From Eubacterium sp. (GTDB taxonomy: Bacteria > Bacillota_A > Clostridia > Lachnospirales > Lachnospiraceae), in assembly GCA_023663915.1 (NCBI GenBank), contig JAMPGN010000050.1:1-20882 (forward strand): a stretch of DNA of 20,882 nucleotides, read 5' to 3'. The notes below the pieces were generated by a model that saw only the letters and a program-made list of their open reading frames with translations, searched no databases and was not told where the DNA came from. Shown one piece after another: positions 5,861 to 13,258 of the stretch. Numbering within the stretch: the stretch's first letter is position 1; the number at the start of each line of letters is the position of its first letter. The position numbers and the translations under genes are program-made.

Positions 5861-8800
5861 ATGCCACGCAGAACAGATATTCATAAGGTGTTAATTATTG
5901 GTTCCGGACCGATCATTATCGGACAGGCATGTGAGTTTGACTATTCGGGGACGCAGGCTTGTAAAGCGCTTCGTAAATTAGGATACGAGATCGTGCTCGT
6001 CAATTCCAACCCGGCAACGATCATGACCGATCCGGAGACGGCGGATGTGACCTATATTGAGCCGCTTAATGTAGAACGTTTAGAGCAGATTATTGCAAAG
6101 GAACGCCCTGATGCGCTGCTTCCGAATCTGGGAGGGCAATCCGGGCTTAATTTGTGTGCGGAATTAAACAAGGCGGGCATTCTGGATAAATATCATGTGC
6201 AAGTCATCGGTGTTCAGGTGGATGTCATCGAGCGGGGAGAAGACCGCATTGCGTTTAAGAAAACAATGAACCAGCTTGGAATCGAGATGGCAAAAAGCGA
6301 GGTGGCATACTCCGTGGAGGAAGCGTTGTCCATTGCGGAACAATTAGGTTATCCAGTGGTTTTGCGTCCCGCTTACACGATGGGCGGTGCAGGCGGCGGA
6401 CTGGTATACAATCGGGAAGAATTGCAGGTGGTATGTGCCAGAGGCTTACAGGCAAGTCTGGTGGGACAAGTTCTAGTGGAAGAATCGATTCTTGGTTGGG
6501 AAGAATTGGAATTGGAAGTCGTGCGTGATGCGGATAACAATATCATCACGGTATGCTTTATCGAGAATATCGATCCCATGGGCGTGCATACAGGCGATTC
6601 CTTCTGTGCAGCTCCGATGCTGACGATCTCGCAGGAATGTCAACAGAGGCTTCAGGAACAGGCGTACAAGATCGTGGAATCCGTACAGGTAATCGGCGGT
6701 ACGAATGTACAGTTTGCTCATGATCCGGTGACGGATCGGGTGATTGTCATTGAGATCAATCCCCGTACCTCACGTTCTTCTGCACTGGCATCCAAGGCAA
6801 CGGGATTCCCGATCGCGCTGGTATCTTCCATGCTGGCGGCTGGTCTTACCCTGAAAGATATCCCCTGCGGCAAATATGGAACATTGGATAAGTATGTGCC
6901 CGATGGAGATTACGTGGTCATTAAATTTGCTCGCTGGGCATTTGAAAAGTTTAAAGGTGTCGAGGACAAGCTCGGAACGCAGATGCGCGCCGTGGGTGAA
7001 GTCATGAGCATCGGCAAGACTTACAAAGAAGCGTTCCAGAAAGCGATTCGTTCCTTGGAGACGGGACGTTATGGCTTGGGACATGCCAAAGATTTCGATA
7101 CACTTCCCAAGGAAGAATTGTTGCGGAGACTGCTCACGCCTTCCAGCGAACGTCATTTCCTGATGTACGAGGCGCTCCGCAAAGGTGCGACGATCGAAGA
7201 GCTCTATGAGATCACCAAGGTGAAAGCGTATTTTATCGAACAGATGAAGGAACTGGTCGAGGAAGAGGAAGCCATTCTACAATACAAGGGAAGCATGCTT
7301 CCGGACAAAATGCTTATCACCGCCAAAAAGGACGGATTTTCGGATAAATACTTAAGCCAACTTCTGCAGATTTCGGAGGACGACATCCGCAGCCGCCGTC
7401 TTAAGCTGGGCGTGGAAGAGGCATGGGAAGGCGTACATGTCAGCGGCACGCAGGACAGTGCCTATTTCTATTCTACTTACAATGCACCGGATCGTAATCC
7501 GGTTAAAGAAGAGAAACCGAAGATTATGATTCTCGGCGGCGGGCCGAACCGTATCGGACAAGGAATCGAGTTTGATTATTGTTGTGTGCATGCGGCTATG
7601 GCCCTTAAGAAGCTGGGCTTTGAGACGATCATCGTCAACTGCAATCCGGAAACGGTATCGACCGATTATGACACTTCCGATAAACTGTATTTTGAACCGC
7701 TTACGCTGGAAGATGTCTTAAGTATTTATAAGAAAGAAAAGCCTCTCGGTGTGATTGCACAGTTTGGCGGTCAGACCCCTTTGAATCTCGCCTCTGAACT
7801 GGAAAAGAACGGTGTCAAGATTCTTGGCACATCCCCGTCTGTCATTGATCTGGCGGAGGATCGCGACCAGTTCCGCGCCATGATGGACAAACTGGATATC
7901 CCCATGCCGGAGTCGGGAATGGCGACGACGGTGGAAGAAGCGCTTGCTATCGCGGCGGGCATCGGCTATCCGGTGATGGTTCGTCCTTCCTATGTGCTTG
8001 GCGGAAGAGGGATGGAAGTGGTCTACGATGATGAGAGCATGGCGGAATATATGAATGCCGCAGTGGGCGTGACGCCCGATCGTCCGATTCTGATTGACCG
8101 TTTCTTGAATCATGCACTGGAATGTGAGGCGGATGCAATCAGCGACGGCGAGCATGCTTTTGTGCCTGCCGTGATGGAACATATCGAACTTGCCGGTATC
8201 CATTCCGGAGATTCGGCGTGCATCATCCCTTCCGTGCACATTCCGGATGAGAGTGTGGAGACGATCAAAGAATATACGCGGAAAATTGCGGAGGAGATGC
8301 ATGTCAAGGGGTTGATGAACATGCAGTACGCTATTGAGAATGGCAAAGTGTTTGTGCTGGAGGCAAATCCGAGGGCATCCCGCACCGTGCCGCTGGTTTC
8401 CAAGGTTTGCAATATTCGTATGGTGCCGCTGGCGACGGATATCATCACGGCGGAGCTCACGGGTCGGCCATCCCCGATAGCGGGACTGAAAGAACAGGTG
8501 ATTCCCAACTATGGCGTGAAAGAGGCGGCGTTCCCCTTCAATATGTTTCCGGAGGTCGATCCGCTCCTCGGACCGGAGATGCGCTCTACCGGGGAAGTGC
8601 TTGGCTTGTCCCGCTCTTACGGCGAAGCCTTTTTTAAGGCGCAGGAGGCGGTACAGTCGAAATTGCCGCTGGAAGGAACCGTATTGATTTCGGTCAATAA
8701 GAAAGATAAAGATGAAGTGTTAGAAGTGGCAAAAAGCCTTGCGGAGGACGGCTTCAAGATCGTGGCGACAGAAGGAACTTATAATCTGATCACGGCAGCG

Positions 8801-9085
8801 GGTATTCCGGCGACGAAAACGAAGAAACTCTACGAAGGACGCCCGAACGTAAGGGATAGGATCACCAACGGCGATTTTGACTTAATTATCAACTCGCCTG
8901 TCGGGAAAGACAGCGTGCACGATGACAGTTATCTGCGCAAAGCGGCGATCAAGGCGAAAGCGCCCTATATCACGACCGTTGCTGCCGCAAAAGTGACTGC
9001 CGAGGGAATCCATTATTTGAAGACCCATAACAGCAGTGAAGTGAAATCCTTGCAGGAGCTGCATGGGGAGATTCATGACAGGTGA
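5861..9085 (+). CDS. carB: Carbamoyl-phosphate synthase large subunit
   Basis: CarB makes carbamoyl phosphate from bicarbonate, ammonia (delivered by CarA) and two ATP, feeding pyrimidine and arginine synthesis. The protein is 1074 aa, full length for the family. Its first half opens KVLIIGSGPIIIGQACEFDYSG with ATP-grasp domain 1 at ~128-320. A helical oligomerisation region spans ~400-550. The second half opens with ILGGGPNRIGQGIEFDYCC near residue 555, with ATP-grasp 2 at ~675-865. The C-terminal MGS-like allosteric domain (~935-1070) contains VATEGTYNLI and INSPVGKDS. GGAGG at 5850-5854 sits six bases before the ATG. No carA is adjacent, which is unusual; the glutaminase subunit must be encoded elsewhere if the enzyme is glutamine-dependent. 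The coding sequence shows no break. Confidence 0.98.
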   Translation: MPRRTDIHKVLIIGSGPIIIGQACEFDYSGTQACKALRKLGYEIVLVNSNPATIMTDPETADVTYIEPLNVERLEQIIAKERPDALLPNLGGQSGLNLCAELNKAGILDKYHVQVIGVQVDVIERGEDRIAFKKTMNQLGIEMAKSEVAYSVEEALSIAEQLGYPVVLRPAYTMGGAGGGLVYNREELQVVCARGLQASLVGQVLVEESILGWEELELEVVRDADNNIITVCFIENIDPMGVHTGDSFCAAPMLTISQECQQRLQEQAYKIVESVQVIGGTNVQFAHDPVTDRVIVIEINPRTSRSSALASKATGFPIALVSSMLAAGLTLKDIPCGKYGTLDKYVPDGDYVVIKFARWAFEKFKGVEDKLGTQMRAVGEVMSIGKTYKEAFQKAIRSLETGRYGLGHAKDFDTLPKEELLRRLLTPSSERHFLMYEALRKGATIEELYEITKVKAYFIEQMKELVEEEEAILQYKGSMLPDKMLITAKKDGFSDKYLSQLLQISEDDIRSRRLKLGVEEAWEGVHVSGTQDSAYFYSTYNAPDRNPVKEEKPKIMILGGGPNRIGQGIEFDYCCVHAAMALKKLGFETIIVNCNPETVSTDYDTSDKLYFEPLTLEDVLSIYKKEKPLGVIAQFGGQTPLNLASELEKNGVKILGTSPSVIDLAEDRDQFRAMMDKLDIPMPESGMATTVEEALAIAAGIGYPVMVRPSYVLGGRGMEVVYDDESMAEYMNAAVGVTPDRPILIDRFLNHALECEADAISDGEHAFVPAVMEHIELAGIHSGDSACIIPSVHIPDESVETIKEYTRKIAEEMHVKGLMNMQYAIENGKVFVLEANPRASRTVPLVSKVCNIRMVPLATDIITAELTGRPSPIAGLKEQVIPNYGVKEAAFPFNMFPEVDPLLGPEMRSTGEVLGLSRSYGEAFFKAQEAVQSKLPLEGTVLISVNKKDKDEVLEVAKSLAEDGFKIVATEGTYNLITAAGIPATKTKKLYEGRPNVRDRITNGDFDLIINSPVGKDSVHDDSYLRKAAIKAKAPYITTVAAAKVTAEGIHYLKTHNSSEVKSLQELHGEIHDR

Positions 9086-9090
9086 TGACA

Positions 9091-9435
9091 ATGTCAGAAG
9101 AAAAAAGACAGGAAATAAAAAACGTAGTCGCTCGATATATTGATGAGGTGAAAGGTGTTTTGGGAAATGATTTTCAAAGCGCAGTTATTTATGGCTCATT
9201 TGCAAGAGGCGATATGCGGGACGATTCAGATATTGATATTGCTATTTTTACTGATCGCAAGTCACAAGACTTTTATCTGTTAATTAATAAGATTGCAGAG
9301 CTGACGTTTGAGTATAATGTGGAATACGACATTATACTATCGCCTGTGTTTCAAAATGTAGATGACTATCATAGAATGCTTCATGTTCTGCCATATTATC
9401 AGAGTATTCAGAGAGAAGGTGTATTGATTGGATAA
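9091..9435 (+). CDS. MNT-type minimal nucleotidyltransferase (antitoxin of a HEPN/MNT pair)
   Basis: Minimal nucleotidyltransferases of HEPN/MNT toxin-antitoxin pairs neutralise the HEPN RNase, in studied cases by AMPylating it. This 114-aa protein has the intact signature YGSFARGDMRDDSDIDIAI with catalytic Asp47 and Asp49, and a third acidic residue, Asp80, in EYDIILS. I chose ATG 9091 because AGGTGA sits 5 bases upstream; in-frame GTG 9082 and ATG 9085 are alternatives and GTG 9082 would overlap the carB stop. It directly follows carB without its own visible promoter, so it is probably read through from carB. Its normal HEPN partner is reduced to a C-terminal fragment immediately downstream, leaving the antitoxin orphaned. 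Confidence 0.85.
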   Translation: MSEEKRQEIKNVVARYIDEVKGVLGNDFQSAVIYGSFARGDMRDDSDIDIAIFTDRKSQDFYLLINKIAELTFEYNVEYDIILSPVFQNVDDYHRMLHVLPYYQSIQREGVLIG

Positions 9436-9571
9436 CGAGTTGAGAGAGCAAAGTGATTACAATGATTTCTATATTGCATCTAAACAGGAAAGTCAGCAAC
9501 AACTGGAAATTGCGGAAGAGTTAGTTGAGCAGGTTACAAAATATCTTCAGCGACAGAACATGAATATATAA
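9428..9571 (+). pseudogene. C-terminal remnant of a HEPN-domain toxin
   Basis: An open frame of 47 codons starting at TTG 9428 overlaps the MNT stop. It reads DNELREQSDYNDFYIASKQESQ... and then EIAEELVEQVTKYLQRQ. The RxxSDYxDFYIASKxE...AEE block closely resembles the last third of HEPN proteins that accompany MNT genes. The N-terminal two thirds, including the RxxxxH nuclease motif, are missing. The TTG GAT AAC opening may be the original start, joined to the tail by an internal deletion. It was too short for ordinary gene calling. It may still be translated as a harmless peptide. Confidence 0.72.
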
Positions 9572-9588
9572 GAATAAATGCAGGGATG

Positions 9589-9629
9589 AGAGCTATTTGC
9601 CGTACAAAAGTACGGTAAATGGCTCTTTT
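9589..9629 (+). terminator. Intrinsic terminator of the carB-MNT-HEPN unit
   Basis: A 17-bp stem (9589-9605 with 9610-9626, G-U pairs tolerated) with an AAAA tetraloop is followed by a short T-run. It lies 18 bases after the stop of the HEPN remnant. Confidence 0.85.
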
Positions 9630-9654
9630 AGCGTGCAGGCTTATCTCAATTTTT

Positions 9655-9723
9655 TCTTAAGACTATCTTAAATAAATTAGTACTTGACAATACATAGTAG
9701 TAGGTTTAATCTAATACTAGTAT
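9655..9723 (+). promoter_or_regulatory. Promoter region of the padR operon with direct repeats and a palindrome
   Basis: TTGACA (9684-9689) is a perfect -35; TAATCT (9707-9712, 17-base spacer) is the best -10. Upstream, TCTTAAG (9655-9661) and TCTTAAA (9666-9672) are direct repeats 11 bases apart, as expected for an OmpR-type regulator. Just after the -10 lies the perfect palindrome ATACTAGTAT (9714-9723), a plausible PadR operator. The assignments are by pattern only. Confidence 0.5.
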
Positions 9724-9736
9724 AGGAGGAAGCGGC

Positions 9737-10060
9737 ATGAATCCACAATTTAAGAAAGGTGTACTAGAACTCATTGTCCTAGAGTCCGTGCGCCAAAAGG
9801 ATATGTATGGATATGAACTGGTTGAGGAAGTTTCGCAGGTTATTGATGTGAATGAAGGGACGATTTACCCTTTGTTAAAAAGACTCACCAACGAACGTTA
9901 TTTCGAGACATACCTGCGGGAATCGTCCGAGGGACCGCCCAGAAAGTATTACCATCTAACGGCTGCCGGAATATTGTATCGAGACTCGCTGGCAAAAGAG
10001 TGGGATGAATTTCAAGAACGGGTCAACGGATTTCTAAAGGGGAGGAGCGGAAATGAATAA
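9737..10060 (+). CDS. PadR family transcriptional regulator
   Basis: The 107-aa protein is a compact PadR winged-helix repressor. It opens QFKKGVLELIVLESV, followed by DMYGYELVEEVSQ, the recognition region NEGTIYPLLKRL and the wing PPRKYYHLTAAG. A short C-terminal helix serves for dimerisation. AGGAGGA ends seven bases before the ATG. The stop overlaps the DUF1700 gene by eight bases. In Firmicutes this PadR/DUF1700 pairing is common and tied to cell-envelope functions. It probably represses its own operon through the palindrome just upstream. Confidence 0.93.
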   Translation: MNPQFKKGVLELIVLESVRQKDMYGYELVEEVSQVIDVNEGTIYPLLKRLTNERYFETYLRESSEGPPRKYYHLTAAGILYRDSLAKEWDEFQERVNGFLKGRSGNE

Positions 10061-10883
10061 GGAGAAATTTTTGGAAAAGTTACGGGAATATCTCAGCATC
10101 TTGGAGAATCAGGAGCAGGAGGATGTTTTGGCGGAGTATTCCCAGCATATTGATATGAAGATGCAGAAGGGGTTGAGTGAGGAGGAGGCAATTCGGGATT
10201 TCGGTCCGATCGAGCAGCTTGCGACGGAGATTCTGGAGGCATATCATGTGAAAGCGGAATTTCATAAGAAGAGTACACCGTTTAGAATTGGGAAGCCAAA
10301 GGCAGGCGGGCAGATCAAAGAGGCATGGACGAAAGTTGTCCATAAGATTGGACAAGGTTTTCAATGGATCGGTGTAAAGTGCCGTACTTTTGCGAAGTGG
10401 TGCAGTAAGCCTTTTACAAGAAGAAAAGCAAGGGTCGATGAATCTATACAAGAGAAGTATATGCAGGATAAGCAGAAGAGCTGTGCGGAGAGGAAAGGAA
10501 CGGAAGAGATGGGACGTATGGAGAAGTTTTTCGGGGCAATCGGCAGAGGGATTGTTTCGATATGGAAATGGTTTGTCGAGTTTTGTGTCTTCTTGTTGAA
10601 GTTCATGTGGAATGCGGCATGGCTGGTTTTTGCCATATTCTGTGCAGGCATGGCGATGGTTATATTAATGGGAGTCGGAGCGATACCGATTTTCTTGGCA
10701 CAGGGGTATCCTTTTATAGGAATTTTCATTATCTGTATCGGCGGGCTTCTGTGTCTGGGGGCGATGGCTTACGGAGCGTTTGGCATGTTGATTAGACGAT
10801 CAAATGGCAATAGGGACAGAAACAACGGAGACGAGTATCAGGAAAAAGCAGAGAAGGAGGCAGCATATGAGCAGACAACATAA
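10053..10883 (+). CDS. DUF1700 family membrane protein
   Basis: The 276-aa protein starts with the DUF1700 signature: KEKFLEKLREYLSILENQEQEDVLAEYSQHI, then GLSEEEAIRDFGPIEQLATEIL. A basic linker (~85-150) follows, and then about three membrane helices between residues ~168 and ~250. The C-terminus is charged and cytosolic. It follows the PadR gene with an eight-base overlap and a GGGGAGG ribosome binding site. The family's biochemical role is unknown. The soluble N-terminal domain may sense or bind a partner at the membrane. The last 17 bases overlap the next gene. Confidence 0.88.
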   Translation: MNKEKFLEKLREYLSILENQEQEDVLAEYSQHIDMKMQKGLSEEEAIRDFGPIEQLATEILEAYHVKAEFHKKSTPFRIGKPKAGGQIKEAWTKVVHKIGQGFQWIGVKCRTFAKWCSKPFTRRKARVDESIQEKYMQDKQKSCAERKGTEEMGRMEKFFGAIGRGIVSIWKWFVEFCVFLLKFMWNAAWLVFAIFCAGMAMVILMGVGAIPIFLAQGYPFIGIFIICIGGLLCLGAMAYGAFGMLIRRSNGNRDRNNGDEYQEKAEKEAAYEQTT

Positions 10884-11376
10884 AATAACAATCGTAATAT
10901 TTTGCATTGGAGTGCTGCTATGCGGAATTGGAGCGGGCGTAGCTTTTACGGAATTTAGCGGGCTTACCTATGGCGGGACACAGATTCTGGGGGAGCCGGA
11001 GATCGTCACGAAGGATTTGGACGTGGATTTTGAACAGGGGGAAGACGTGACAAAGATCGTAGGGATTTACAATTACGGTGGACGGAATGTGGAGACGGAT
11101 AGCAGTGTGCCTGTCAATACGGTGCGGTTTCGCATGACGTACAATGCCAAAATAGTGGAACCTTTCGCAGAGATGGACGCAGACGAAGGGAGAATCCTTT
11201 TTGGGTACTATCGAACAGATTGGCAGGATGATATGGCATTGATGATGGAAGCAAAGGACATTGTTTTGCAGAATTTGAAAGAAGGCAGGCTGGTATCCTT
11301 TGATGCCGTGGAGATGGAGGAGGTGGAGGTGCTCGTCAATCCGAAGTGTGCGGAGAGTGTGAGGATAGGATATTAA
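10867..11376 (+). CDS. Membrane-anchored extracytoplasmic protein of the padR operon
   Basis: With the ATG at 10867 (AAGGAGG at 10854-10860, six bases away) the protein is 169 aa. An in-frame upstream start at 10804 has no such site. Residues ~6-27 (ITIVIFCIGVLLCGIGAGVAF) form a signal anchor. The rest, from TEFSGLTYGGTQ on, would be outside the membrane. In this operon position many Firmicutes carry a DUF4097 protein, but this shorter sequence lacks its obvious repeat pattern, so I leave it unnamed. It overlaps DUF1700 by 17 bases, pointing to coupled expression and perhaps a complex. Confidence 0.75.
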   Translation: MSRQHKITIVIFCIGVLLCGIGAGVAFTEFSGLTYGGTQILGEPEIVTKDLDVDFEQGEDVTKIVGIYNYGGRNVETDSSVPVNTVRFRMTYNAKIVEPFAEMDADEGRILFGYYRTDWQDDMALMMEAKDIVLQNLKEGRLVSFDAVEMEEVEVLVNPKCAESVRIGY

Positions 11377-11440
11377 AATATGGATGGAAGGTGTTTAACC
11401 GATAGAATATAATTAGATTATGTAGAAGTGAACATATTAT

Positions 11441-11489
11441 AAAAAATAAGAGTGTAAAGCCCTTGATCATCTAATAGACTTTACACTCT
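11441..11489 (-). terminator. Terminator of the small coiled-coil gene
   Basis: A 10-11 bp stem (GAGTGTAAAG 11450-11459 with CTTTACACTC 11479-11488) has a 19-base loop. Read on the minus strand it is followed by TTATTTTTT. It lies 26 bases beyond the stop of the minus-strand gene. Confidence 0.65.
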
Positions 11490-11514
11490 AATATTTAGTG
11501 GTCATGTTGGTTGT

Positions 11515-11733
11515 TTACGATACTTTTTTCTCTAGCTCTGTCATTCTTTTTTCTAATTGATTATACAGTGCGTATAAATCAAGATAATCATTACGGGCTT
11601 TTAATAAACGAATATCTTTTTGTACAGTTTCCAATTTATCATTGACTTCGTCAAGTTTGCCCGATAATCGTTGTTCTACCCTGTCGAGTTCTGCAATCAT
11701 GGCATTGAAAAGTTCTCTCGTTTCATTATCCAT
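11515..11733 (-). CDS. Small coiled-coil protein
   Basis: This 72-aa protein begins MDNETRELFNAMIAELDRV. It is dominated by heptad-like helices, LDEVNDKLETVQKDIRLLK and YNQLEKRMTELEKKV, so it should form a parallel or antiparallel coiled coil. The ATG at 11733 has AGGAGG nine bases upstream (11743-11748), which rules out the longer in-frame start at 11769. It has its own promoter and terminator and is bounded by 17-bp inverted repeats. Similar short coiled-coil proteins are frequent in Clostridia without known function. Confidence 0.7.
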   Translation of the reverse strand: MDNETRELFNAMIAELDRVEQRLSGKLDEVNDKLETVQKDIRLLKARNDYLDLYALYNQLEKRMTELEKKVS

Positions 11734-11757
11734 AAGTAACGACCTCCTGTATAGAGA

Positions 11758-11786
11758 AGTATACCACAACCAAAGTGTAAAGTCTA
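11758..11786 (-). promoter_or_regulatory. Promoter of the small coiled-coil gene
   Basis: On the minus strand TAGACT (11781-11786) and TATACT (11758-11763) are separated by 17 bases, 24 bases ahead of the start codon. The -35 element lies within the right-hand inverted repeat. Confidence 0.6.
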
Positions 11787-11944
11787 TTCAATTATCCAGG
11801 ACCACAGATTATAAAAGGATTATTGCAATTTTTGTTACAGGAATACCCTATATGTGGTAAAATGAATATGAGTATAGCAGCATGAAATCATATTACTGCT
11901 ATAATAATGTCGTAGATTATGTGAAAGATAAGGAGGGGCGGCAT

Positions 11945-12571
11945 ATGGAGAATTATGTGATTGCGATTGCGCGTGGATTCGGCAGCGGTGGCAAGGCGAT
12001 AGGTTCCCAGCTTGCCAAAGAGTTGGGGATTTCGTGTTATGAACATCAGTTAATCGACATGGCATCGGAATACAGCGGCATTAACAAACAACTGTTTGCG
12101 GAGGTGGACGAGAAATTGCGCGGCAGCTATGTTATGAAGCATCTGATGAAGATCCCATATACCTATGTGGTGGAGCCAAGTGATAAAGAGTTCACGTCGG
12201 ATATTAACCTGTTTAATATTCAGTCTGAAATTATCAAAGAACTTGCGAAGACAGAGTCGTTTGTGGTGATCGGCAAATGTGCGGAGTACATTTTGCGGGA
12301 TGAGCCGAATGTGATCAGTGTCTACGTAGAAGCACCGGAGAAAGATTGCATAGCAACTGTTATGGATCGCATGCAGGTGTCGGAGAATAAGGCAAAGGAA
12401 TTGATACACAAGACAGACAAATACCGTGCGGATTATTACAAATATTACACGCGGGGGAAGAACTGGAAAGACCCTGTAAATTACGATTTAACACTTAATA
12501 GCTCCAGGGTGGGCTGGGATAATTGTGTAAAGTTGATTAAAGAGTATGTGAATATGAAATTGGGTGTATAA
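11945..12571 (+). CDS. Cytidylate kinase-like family protein
   Basis: The 208-aa protein has the start IAIARGFGSGGKAIGSQLAKELG, a P-loop-like nucleotide-binding segment. Further on come FVVIGKCAEYIL, EAPEKDCIATVMDRM and YYKYYTRGKNWKDPVNYDLTLNSSRVG. Together these are typical of the cytidylate-kinase-like family found widely in Clostridia, distinct from the true Cmk. By fold it should phosphorylate a nucleoside monophosphate or a related substrate, but the true substrate is not known. ATG 11945 is preferred over 11882 because AGGAGGG (11931-11937) lies seven bases upstream. It is a single gene ending in a strong terminator. Confidence 0.85.
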   Translation: MENYVIAIARGFGSGGKAIGSQLAKELGISCYEHQLIDMASEYSGINKQLFAEVDEKLRGSYVMKHLMKIPYTYVVEPSDKEFTSDINLFNIQSEIIKELAKTESFVVIGKCAEYILRDEPNVISVYVEAPEKDCIATVMDRMQVSENKAKELIHKTDKYRADYYKYYTRGKNWKDPVNYDLTLNSSRVGWDNCVKLIKEYVNMKLGV

Positions 12572-12621
12572 GCGAGAACAATACCTATGACAGATGAATA
12601 TCTAATACATGCTAAGGATAG

Positions 12622-12653
12622 ATCCCTTGGAATGTTTCGTTCCAAGGGATTTT
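12622..12653 (+). terminator. Intrinsic terminator after the cytidylate kinase-like gene
   Basis: An 11-bp perfect stem (ATCCCTTGGAA 12622-12632 with TTCCAAGGGAT 12640-12650), a 7-base loop and a following TTTTC tail. Confidence 0.85.
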
Positions 12654-13258
12654 CAGTAATCGATGTATCAATAAAAAATAGGAAGAATGCGATAAACACA
12701 GGAGATAGAGAAACATAACGATTGATATAGTGAAAAGGGAGCTTAGACGTGGCAAGAAAGAATTGCGCACGTTATAGAATAAAAAGCGTTTGTTATTTAA
12801 ATAAGCTTTTTACTATTTTGTTATAAGAAAACGAGTGTAACATTTGAATGGACAGGAAAAACTAGTATGAGTATGGAATGCGTACAAAGTGAAGGTGGAA
12901 ACTAGTTCTAAAGAAAAAATAAATGAATAAATCATGATTTAATATTATTTGCAAAACGGAGAATATCGGATGTAACCGCATAAGGTAATAAAATATCAGA
13001 TGTGATACAGGGTTGCAGCATTCTTATAGTATATCTTCTAAAAAATAATGTTTCATAGAATAATAGAATGCCATGCGTTATGGAAAACGTATATTTATGA
13101 TGAAAACAGTAGAATATTTCAATTATTAAAACGGTCGAAACTAAAAATAACGCACGCAGCGATAATGGTTTTGATATTCAAGGATGCAAACACTGGAAAT
13201 ATGAAATTTAATTAGGATTTAATAAATATATAATTTGAAAGGGGATTTTGGCATAATC
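12654..13258. other. AT-rich intergenic stretch without a recognisable gene
   Basis: About 600 bases hold no credible ORF on either strand. Visible structures are a hairpin-like segment at 12781-12811 (AAAAAGC and GCTTTTT around the palindrome TTATTTAAATAA), near-identical GGAAAAACTAGT/GGAAACTAGT segments (12855-12866, 12897-12906), and two copies of AATATCrGATGT 30 bases apart (12962, 12992). TATAAT at 13229-13234 may be the -10 of the NYN gene, but no good -35 precedes it. The stretch could be decayed sequence or contain an untranslated RNA. Confidence 0.5.

Larger units (their letters stand above)
11473..11788. repeat. 17-bp inverted repeats flanking the coiled-coil gene
   Basis: AATAGACTTTACACTCT (11473-11489) and its inverted copy at 11772-11788 match in 16 of 17 positions and enclose the gene. 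The left copy overlaps the terminator arm and the right copy the -35 region. No target-site duplication is visible. Confidence 0.6.

Noticed and set aside
7718..8302. Antisense frame of 194 codons within carB
   Set aside because: It is a shadow of a full-length, intact carB with no start signal of its own.
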